64,000 nucleotides of DNA, taken from Rubrivivax sp. (GTDB taxonomy: Bacteria > Pseudomonadota > Gammaproteobacteria > Burkholderiales > Burkholderiaceae_C). The position numbers and the translations under genes were made by a program. The DNA is taken from positions 1 through 64,000 of the forward strand of contig JAHBZS010000021.1 in NCBI GenBank assembly GCA_019635285.1, written 5' to 3'. Under the pieces are notes generated by a model. The model searched no databases, had not been told where the DNA came from, and saw only the letters and a program-made list of their open reading frames with translations. The stretch's first letter is position 1, and every line of letters begins with the position of its first letter. Of this stretch, positions 58,387 to 64,000 are shown one piece after another.

Positions 58387-59295
58387 GTGACCGACGTTGC
58401 CATGGGCGCCGTCCCCGCGCCGCGTGCAGGCTCGCCCGAATCGCCGGTGGGCCGCAGCGAAGCCGTCGCCCACACCGCTGAGGCCGGCGGACATGCGCTC
58501 GAGATCCAGATGCTGCGGGTGGGCGCCCAGCTGCTGCGCGTCGGGCGCCAGGCGGGTTCGCGGCGCGGCGCAACGCCGTTGCTGATGTTCAACGGCATCG
58601 GCGGCAGCATCGAACTGCTCGAGCCGCTTGCACGCGCGATGCCCGCGCGCGAGGTCATCGTGTTCGATGTCCCGGGCGTCGGTCATTCGCCGATGCCGCG
58701 CCGGCCCTACCGGCTGCGCACGCTGGCGCGCTGGGCGCTCGGCGTGCTCGATCACTTCGGGCACGCGCAGGCGGACGTGCTCGGTGTCTCATGGGGCGGC
58801 GTGGCGGCGCAGGAATTCGCACGCACTGCGGGCGAGCGCTGCCGGCGGCTGATCCTGTGCGCGACGACCTCGGGCATGTTCATGCTGCCGGGGCATCCGA
58901 AGGCGATCGCGCGCATGGTCACGCCACGGCGCTACATGAGCAAGGCCTACGCAACCCAGGTCAGCGGCGACATCTACGGCGGCGACTTCCGCCGCCGGCC
59001 CGAGCTGGCGGCCGAGTTCATGAAGCACGTCAAGTGGCAGTCGCGCTGGGGCTATTACCTGCAGATCGGCGCCGCGACGGGTTGGACCAGCGTGCATTGG
59101 TTGTGCCGCCTGAAGCAGCGCACGCTGGTGATGGCCGGCCGTGACGACCCGCTGATCCACACCTTCAATGCCCGGCTGATGCGATCACTCATTCCGAACA
59201 GCGAACTCAAGCTGTTCGACTGCGGCCACCTTTTCTTGATGACGCGCCAAGAGGAGTCGGTACGCGCCATCAATGAATTCCTCGACGAAGCCTGA
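58387..59295 (+). CDS. PHA depolymerase-like alpha/beta hydrolase (PhaZ family)
   Basis: 302 residues from a GTG at 58387 (an ATG at 58402 is the alternative). It has the features of intracellular medium-chain PHA depolymerases: PLLMFNGIGGSIELLEPLAR, VIVFDVPGVGHSP, nucleophile elbow DVLGVSWGGVAAQEFA, CATTSGMFMLPGHP, acid in MAGRDDPLIH and His in FDCGHLFLM. It should release hydroxyacids from stored PHA, for reactivation by the ligase encoded just before it. A relative acting on other esters cannot be excluded. Confidence 0.82.
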   Translation: MTDVAMGAVPAPRAGSPESPVGRSEAVAHTAEAGGHALEIQMLRVGAQLLRVGRQAGSRRGATPLLMFNGIGGSIELLEPLARAMPAREVIVFDVPGVGHSPMPRRPYRLRTLARWALGVLDHFGHAQADVLGVSWGGVAAQEFARTAGERCRRLILCATTSGMFMLPGHPKAIARMVTPRRYMSKAYATQVSGDIYGGDFRRRPELAAEFMKHVKWQSRWGYYLQIGAATGWTSVHWLCRLKQRTLVMAGRDDPLIHTFNARLMRSLIPNSELKLFDCGHLFLMTRQEESVRAINEFLDEA

Positions 59296-59322
59296 ACACC
59301 TCTTCGAACCAGGAGACTCAAC

Positions 59323-59787
59323 ATGAGCACTGCACCCATGGGCCCCGCCGAGCTGGCGGACAAGGCCGGCCAAGAGATCGGCGTTTCATCGTGGATCGAA
59401 GTCGGCCAGCAGCGCATCGACGAATTCGCGCACTGCACCGAAGACCGTCAATGGATCCACGTTGATGTCGAACGCGCGGCCAAGGAGAGTCCGGCCGGCG
59501 GCACGATCGCGCACGGCTACCTGGTGCTCGCGCTGCTGGCGCCCACCGGCATGGAGATTCTCGTGCCGCGCGTGCGCGCCAAGCAGATCCTCAACTACGG
59601 CCTCGACAAGGTGCGATTCCCAGCGCCGGTGCTGGCGGGCAAGCGGGTGCGCAACCGCATCAAGCTCGCCGCCGCCGAGGACAAGGGCGGCGGCCGCTGG
59701 CTGCTTTCGCTCGAGAACACGGTCGAGATCGAGGGCGGCGACAAGCCGGCGCTGGTGGCCACCACGCTCGCGATGGTGTTCGGCTGA
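59323..59787 (+). CDS. MaoC-family (R)-enoyl-CoA hydratase-like protein
   Basis: 154-residue hot-dog-fold protein. The active-site segment is IDEFAHCTEDRQWIHVD (with Asp and His) followed by GGTIAHGYLVLALL. Family members such as PhaJ hydrate enoyl-CoA from beta-oxidation to (R)-3-hydroxyacyl-CoA, the monomer for PHA synthase. Position directly before phaC supports that role; it is closer to the NodN/MaoC-like set than to short PhaJ, so substrate range is open. Confidence 0.85.
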   Translation: MSTAPMGPAELADKAGQEIGVSSWIEVGQQRIDEFAHCTEDRQWIHVDVERAAKESPAGGTIAHGYLVLALLAPTGMEILVPRVRAKQILNYGLDKVRFPAPVLAGKRVRNRIKLAAAEDKGGGRWLLSLENTVEIEGGDKPALVATTLAMVFG

Positions 59788-59807
59788 GCGGCGAAGGACG
59801 ACCCACC

Positions 59808-61763
59808 ATGGCCACCAACACCGCCTCCGCGGGCCGCGCCCGCACCACCGCCGCGGCAGGCGCCAAGCGTGCCGCCGGCAAGACGGCTGCCGCCACCACC
59901 GCTGCCGTCCGCACCAAGGCCGCGGCGGGCGCCAGGCGCGTTGTTGGCAAGACCGCCACCACCGCCACCGCCGCCGCCACGCGCGTCGCGAAGAAGGCGC
60001 GCAGCGCCGCGGATACCGCCGCCAAGCTGGCCGGCAGCGCGAGCAAGGCCGGCCTGTCTGCGCTCGGCACGGCCAGCGATCTTGGTGGCCTCGTCGCCGA
60101 GGCCAGCCGCAACACGCTCGCGATCAACCCGCTGATCGGCTTGAACAAGCGCGACGTCGCAAGCGCGGCCGGCTCGCTGCTCAAGGCCGTCACCAGTACG
60201 CCGCGGCGGGCCAGCACGCACCTGGGCCGCTACGTGAAGGAGCTGGGCCAGGTCGCGAAGGGGAAGTCCGAGCTGGTGCCCGACCCCAAGGACCGGCGCT
60301 TCGCCGATCCGGCGTGGAAGAGCAACGCCCTGTACGCGCGCCTGATGCAGTCGTACCTGGCGACGCAGAAGGAGCTGTCGCACTTCATCGAACAGTCGGC
60401 ATTGAACAAGCTCGAGAAGGGTCGCGCGCACTTCTTCGCCTCGTTGATCACCGACGCGCTTGCGCCGAGCAACTGGGTGCTCGGCAATCCGGCGGCGGTG
60501 CGCAAGATCGTCGACACCGGCGGCGACAACCTCGTCAAGGGGCTGAAGAACCTGATCCACGACGCGCGCCACAACCACATGCTGCCTTCAATGGTCGACG
60601 CCACGCCGTTCAAGGTCGGCGAGACCATCGCCACCTCGCCCGGCCAGGTGGTGCTGCGCCACGAGATGTTCGAGCTGCTGCAGTTCGCTCCGACGACGCC
60701 GCAGGTGCACGCCCGCCCACTCGTGATGTCGCCGCCGCAGGTCAACAAGTACTACGCCATCGACCTGACGCCGGACAAGAGCCTCGTCAAGTGGGCGACC
60801 GACTCGGGCGTGCAGCTGTTCGTCGTCAGCTGGCGCAACCCGACGGTCGAGCACCGGCACTGGGGCCTGGACGACTACGTGCGTGCCCTCGATGCGGCGG
60901 TCGACGCGACGTGCAAGATCACCGGCAGTCCCGACGTCAACATGTGGGGCACGTGCTCGGGCGGCATGACGCTGGCGGCCTATCTGGCGTGGCTGGCTGC
61001 CACCGGCAAGCCCAAGGTCGCCAACACCACCTGGGCGGTGTGCGTGCTCGACACCGAGGCGGCGATCGAGGATTCGACGCTGGGCCTGTTCAACTCCCCG
61101 GCGACGATCCGTGCCGCCAAGGCGCGCTCGCAGCGCAAGGGCTTCGTCGATGGCGCGGAGATGGCGTCGATGTTCGCCTGGCTGCGCCCGAACGACCTGA
61201 TCTGGAACTACTGGGTCAACAACTACCTGCTCGGCAACCGCCCGCCGGCCTATGACGTGCTGGCCTGGAATGCCGACACCACCCGGCTGCCCGGCCAGTT
61301 CCACTGCGACCTGCTCGAGATGGTCGAGAAGAACCCGTACATCAACGCCTGCACCCTCGAAGTGCTCGGCGTGCCGGTCGACATGGGCCAAGTCAAGCTT
61401 GGCGCGTACGTGATCGCCGGCATCACCGACCACATCACGCCCTGGCGCGCGTGTTACGGCACGGCGCGGCTGTTCGGGCCCGAGACGACGTTCGTGCTGG
61501 CCAACGCGGGCCACCTGCAAAGCATGATCAACCCGCCGGGCGTGCCCAAGGCCTTCTTCTTCAGCGGCCCGGCCGCTACGGACGACCCGATGGCCTGGGC
61601 CGAGGGTGCCCAGCCGAGCAAGCAGGAAGGCAGCTGGTGGCCGCACTGGCGCGAGTGGATCAAGGGCAAGTCCGGCGAGCTGAAGCCTGCGCCCGCGAAG
61701 CTCGGATCGCGCAAGTACCGGCCCCTGGCGCCAGCACCTGGGACCTACGTGATGGAGCGCTGA
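59808..61763 (+). CDS. phaC: PHA synthase with a histone-H1-like N-terminal extension
   Basis: Polymerises (R)-3-hydroxyacyl-CoA into PHA at the granule surface. 651 residues. From about residue 90 it resembles class II (Pseudomonas-type) PhaC, with GKSELVPDPKDRRFADPAW. The lipase-like box is WGTCSGGMTLAAYLAWL with catalytic Cys383; Asp541 lies in GITDHITPW and His569 in NAGHLQSMI. Residues 1-80 are an extra segment almost wholly Ala, Lys, Arg, Thr and Gly in short repeats (AAAGAKRAAGKTAAATTAA), like histone H1 or the PhaF phasin tail, suggesting DNA or granule binding. About 90 residues longer than typical class II enzymes. No phasin or phaR gene is visible. Confidence 0.92.
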   Translation: MATNTASAGRARTTAAAGAKRAAGKTAAATTAAVRTKAAAGARRVVGKTATTATAAATRVAKKARSAADTAAKLAGSASKAGLSALGTASDLGGLVAEASRNTLAINPLIGLNKRDVASAAGSLLKAVTSTPRRASTHLGRYVKELGQVAKGKSELVPDPKDRRFADPAWKSNALYARLMQSYLATQKELSHFIEQSALNKLEKGRAHFFASLITDALAPSNWVLGNPAAVRKIVDTGGDNLVKGLKNLIHDARHNHMLPSMVDATPFKVGETIATSPGQVVLRHEMFELLQFAPTTPQVHARPLVMSPPQVNKYYAIDLTPDKSLVKWATDSGVQLFVVSWRNPTVEHRHWGLDDYVRALDAAVDATCKITGSPDVNMWGTCSGGMTLAAYLAWLAATGKPKVANTTWAVCVLDTEAAIEDSTLGLFNSPATIRAAKARSQRKGFVDGAEMASMFAWLRPNDLIWNYWVNNYLLGNRPPAYDVLAWNADTTRLPGQFHCDLLEMVEKNPYINACTLEVLGVPVDMGQVKLGAYVIAGITDHITPWRACYGTARLFGPETTFVLANAGHLQSMINPPGVPKAFFFSGPAATDDPMAWAEGAQPSKQEGSWWPHWREWIKGKSGELKPAPAKLGSRKYRPLAPAPGTYVMER

Positions 61764-61822
61764 AGCCAGCGCACCCGGCCCACGCACGCGACACGTACAC
61801 AACACGCACGGAGACACCCATC

Positions 61823-63619
61823 ATGAGCACCTACACCGCCCCGATGAAGGACATGCAGTTCGTGCTGCACGAACTGGCGGGCCTCGACGCGATTGCCCGG
61901 CTGCCCGGCTACGGCGACGTGAGCACCGAACTCGTCGATGCGGTGCTCGAAGGCGCCGCCACCTTCTCCGGCGAGGTCTGGGGGCCGCTGAACAAGGTCG
62001 GAGACCAGCAGGGCCTGAAGCGCCACGACGACGGCCGCGTCACCACGCCCAAGGGCTTCGTCGAGGCGTATGCCAAGTTCGTCGAGTCGGGCTGGAACGG
62101 CCTGCGCTTCGACCCCGCCTTCGGCGGCCAGGGGCTGCCCAAGCTGGTCGACACCGCGGTGATGGAGATGTGGAACGCGTCGAACATGGCGTTCTCGATG
62201 GCGCCGCTTCTGACCCAGGGCGCGATCGAGGCGGTCTTCCTGCGCGGCAGCGACGCGCAGAAGCAGCGCTACCTGCACAAGATGGTCTCGGGTGAGTGGA
62301 CCGGCACGATGAACCTGACCGAGCCGCAGGCCGGTTCCGACCTCGGGCTCATCCGCAGCAAGGCCACGCCCGAGGGCGATCACTACCGGATCCAGGGCCA
62401 GAAGATCTTCATCAGCTTCGGCGAGCACGACCTCACCGACAACATCGTCCACCTGGTGCTCGCGCGCACGCCCACGGCGCCGGAGGGCGTCAAGGGCATC
62501 TCGCTGTTCCTGGTGCCCAAGTTCCTCGTCAACGACGACGGCTCGCTCGGCGAGCGCAACGACGTGCGCTGCGTGTCGATCGAACACAAGATGGGCATCC
62601 ACGCCAGCCCGACCGCGGTGCTCGCGTTCGGCGACGGCCCGGGCGCGATCGGCTACCTGATCGGCGAGGAGAACCGCGGTCTCGAATATATGTTCATCAT
62701 GATGAACGAGGCGCGCTTCGGCGTCGGCGTGCAGGGGCTGGGCGTGGCCGAGCTCGCCTACCAGCAGGCCCTGGCCCATGCCAAGGATCGCGTCCAGGGC
62801 AAGGACGCCACGGCGCCCAAGGGCCCGAGCGTGCCGATCATCCGCCACCCCGACGTGCGGCGCATGCTGATGAGCATGAAGTCGCGCGTCGAAGCGATGC
62901 GCGCGCTGGCCTATGTGGTGGCGGCGATGTTCGACCAGGCGCACCGTGCCAGCGACGACGCGGAACGCAACGCAGCGCATGCCGGCGTCGACCTGCTGAT
63001 CCCGATCCTCAAGGGCTGGTGCACCGAGACCGGCGTCGAGGTGGCTTCGACCGGTATCCAGATCCACGGCGGCATGGGTTTCATCGAGGAGACCGGCGCG
63101 GCGCAGCACCTGCGCGACGCGCGCATCACCACGATCTACGAAGGCACCACGGGCATCCAGGCCAACGACCTGATCGGGCGCAAGGTGCTGCGCGACGGCG
63201 GGCGCTCGATGCAGGCGCTGGTGTTGCAGATCGACGCCGTGTGCGAGCAGCTCGAGGCCGGCGACGACGCTCAGCTTCACGCGATCGGCGCACGCCTGCG
63301 CGAGGGTTCGAAGAGCCTCGCCGACAGCGTGCGCTGGATTCTGGCGACCGGCATGCAGGACCTCAACGCGGTGCTGGCTGGCGCGGTGCCGTTCCTGCAC
63401 CTGTGCGGCGTGGTGTGCGGCGGCTGGCAGATGGGGCGCGCCGCGCTGGCGGCGCAGCGCAAGCTTGCGGCCGGCGACGGTGATGCGGCCTTCTACCGCG
63501 CCAAGGTCGCCACCGCGCGCTTCTTCGCCGACCAGGACCTGTCGCGGGCGCGCGGGCTCGCCGAGGCGACCATGCACGCCGGCGCCAGCACGATGGCGCT
63601 CGCCGAAGAACAGTTCTGA
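61823..63619 (+). CDS. Acyl-CoA dehydrogenase, long (FadE/DmdC-like) type
   Basis: 598 residues, longer than classical acyl-CoA dehydrogenases because of N- and C-terminal additions (the Acyl-CoA_dh_N and C-terminal DUF type found in DmdC and bacterial FadE5-like enzymes). Motifs: NLTEPQAGSDLGLIRSKA, IFISFGEHDLTDNIVHLVLA, EENRGLEYMFIMMNEARFGV, QIHGGMGFIEETGAAQHLRD and catalytic Glu in TTIYEGTTGIQANDLIGRK. It should oxidise acyl-CoA and reduce ETF, whose beta subunit is encoded next. Start at 61823 by homology. Confidence 0.9.
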   Translation: MSTYTAPMKDMQFVLHELAGLDAIARLPGYGDVSTELVDAVLEGAATFSGEVWGPLNKVGDQQGLKRHDDGRVTTPKGFVEAYAKFVESGWNGLRFDPAFGGQGLPKLVDTAVMEMWNASNMAFSMAPLLTQGAIEAVFLRGSDAQKQRYLHKMVSGEWTGTMNLTEPQAGSDLGLIRSKATPEGDHYRIQGQKIFISFGEHDLTDNIVHLVLARTPTAPEGVKGISLFLVPKFLVNDDGSLGERNDVRCVSIEHKMGIHASPTAVLAFGDGPGAIGYLIGEENRGLEYMFIMMNEARFGVGVQGLGVAELAYQQALAHAKDRVQGKDATAPKGPSVPIIRHPDVRRMLMSMKSRVEAMRALAYVVAAMFDQAHRASDDAERNAAHAGVDLLIPILKGWCTETGVEVASTGIQIHGGMGFIEETGAAQHLRDARITTIYEGTTGIQANDLIGRKVLRDGGRSMQALVLQIDAVCEQLEAGDDAQLHAIGARLREGSKSLADSVRWILATGMQDLNAVLAGAVPFLHLCGVVCGGWQMGRAALAAQRKLAAGDGDAAFYRAKVATARFFADQDLSRARGLAEATMHAGASTMALAEEQF

Positions 63620-63634
63620 CCTGGGGGCCCTGCC

Positions 63635-64000
63635 ATGAAGATCCTCGTCGCCGTCAAGCGGGTCGTCGACTACAACGTCAAGGTGCGCGTCAAGGCCGAC
63701 GGCACCGGCGTGGACATCGCCAACGTCAAGATGAGCATGAATCCCTTCGACGAGATCGCCGTCGAGGAGGCGGTGCGGTTGAAGGAAAAGGGCGTGGCGA
63801 GCGAGATCGTCGCCGTCTCGTGTGGCGTGGCGCAATGCCAGGAGACGCTGCGCACCGCGATGGCGATCGGCGCCGACCGCGGCATCCTGGTCGAGACGGG
63901 CGACGAGCTGCAGCCGTTGGCGGTGGCCAAGCTGTTGAAGGCACTGGTGGAGCAGGAGAAGCCCGCGCTGGTGATTCTCGGCAAGCAGGCGATCGACGAC
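63635..64000 (+). CDS. etfB: Electron transfer flavoprotein beta subunit (partial)
   Basis: The first 122 codons of etfB, cut by the window end. [20 protein letters not shown] is the typical N-terminus, followed by [18 protein letters not shown] and [13 protein letters not shown]. The beta subunit binds AMP and, with EtfA, FAD, taking electrons from acyl-CoA dehydrogenases to ETF-quinone oxidoreductase. It starts 15 bases after the dehydrogenase stop. etfA is expected just outside the window. Confidence 0.93.
   Translation, partial: MKILVAVKRVVDYNVKVRVKADGTGVDIANVKMSMNPFDEIAVEEAVRLKEKGVASEIVAVSCGVAQCQETLRTAMAIGADRGILVETGDELQPLAVAKLLKALVEQEKPALVILGKQAIDD

Overview
The window reads as a chromosomal segment of a high-GC betaproteobacterium of the order Burkholderiales (Rubrivivax/Leptothrix/Ideonella-like or Comamonadaceae-like). 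This rests on the very high G+C, the block acnB - mdh - GntR regulator - sdhCDAB - sdhE - gltA, which is characteristic of that order, the short 189-residue Dcd, a DUF962 protein, and a polyhydroxyalkanoate (PHA) cluster. No rRNA, tRNA, CRISPR array, prophage or intact insertion sequence was seen.

Layout. 0.1-6 kb: a serC-serA operon that also carries an octaheme cytochrome c with a TPR tail, and a divergent acyl-CoA dehydrogenase. 6-12.5 kb: a small membrane protein, a two-gene lipid-linked sugar transfer pair (GT2-GtrA plus an ArnT/PMT-type transferase), a coiled-coil envelope protein, exonuclease I and a small secreted protein. 12.6-25.4 kb: the TCA-cycle block (acnB, a citrate-lyase-like aldolase, a trans-aconitate methyltransferase, mdh, gntR, sdhCDAB, sdhE, gltA), with an AbrB/PIN toxin-antitoxin pair inside it and a YHS lipoprotein attached to its end. 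25.4-33.7 kb: egtD, an alpha/beta hydrolase with a stop codon at its nucleophile elbow, an SMP-30-like protein, metG, an AhpD-like/Rieske fusion, apbC and another hydrolase. 33.8-38.2 kb: a non-homologous end-joining operon, ku - MerR/TPR gene - ligD. 38-50.7 kb: DUF72, mobA, DUF962, dcd, a zinc metallopeptidase, a wax ester synthase/DGAT homologue and its convergent esterase, an L-lactate dehydrogenase homologue with a LysR regulator, a DUF454 protein, dinB, an AI-2E-family transporter and argH. 50.7-52.9 kb: an AlgZ/AlgR-type two-component pair. 52.9-56.7 kb: a scrambled accessory stretch with an AraC-type regulator, a partial second copy of it, remnants of a TRAP permease and a class III aminotransferase, and a lipase. 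56.7-64 kb: an acyl-CoA/PHA operon (acyl-CoA ligase, PhaZ-like hydrolase, MaoC hydratase, PHA synthase, acyl-CoA dehydrogenase, etfB cut by the window end).

How the genes work together. The central block supplies most of the TCA cycle (aconitase B, succinate dehydrogenase with its FAD-assembly factor, malate dehydrogenase, citrate synthase). A GntR/UTRA regulator sits between the divergent mdh and sdh arms, next to a repeated TCTTAT motif that is the obvious candidate operator. The right-hand operon looks like a loop between fatty-acid oxidation and PHA storage: fatty acid activation, dehydrogenation with electrons passed to ETF, hydration by a MaoC enzyme, polymerisation by PhaC, and mobilisation by a PhaZ-like hydrolase. 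A lipase upstream may feed it.

Most unusual points: the PHA synthase carries an Ala/Lys/Arg-rich histone-H1-like N-terminal extension; the Ku-LigD operon has a MerR-HTH/TPR gene translationally coupled between ku and ligD; several genes have a -10-like hexamer exactly six bases before the ATG, as expected for leaderless mRNAs; and a duplicated regulator remnant is joined in frame to a lipase. All functional calls are from reading motifs and gene order; no database search was run.
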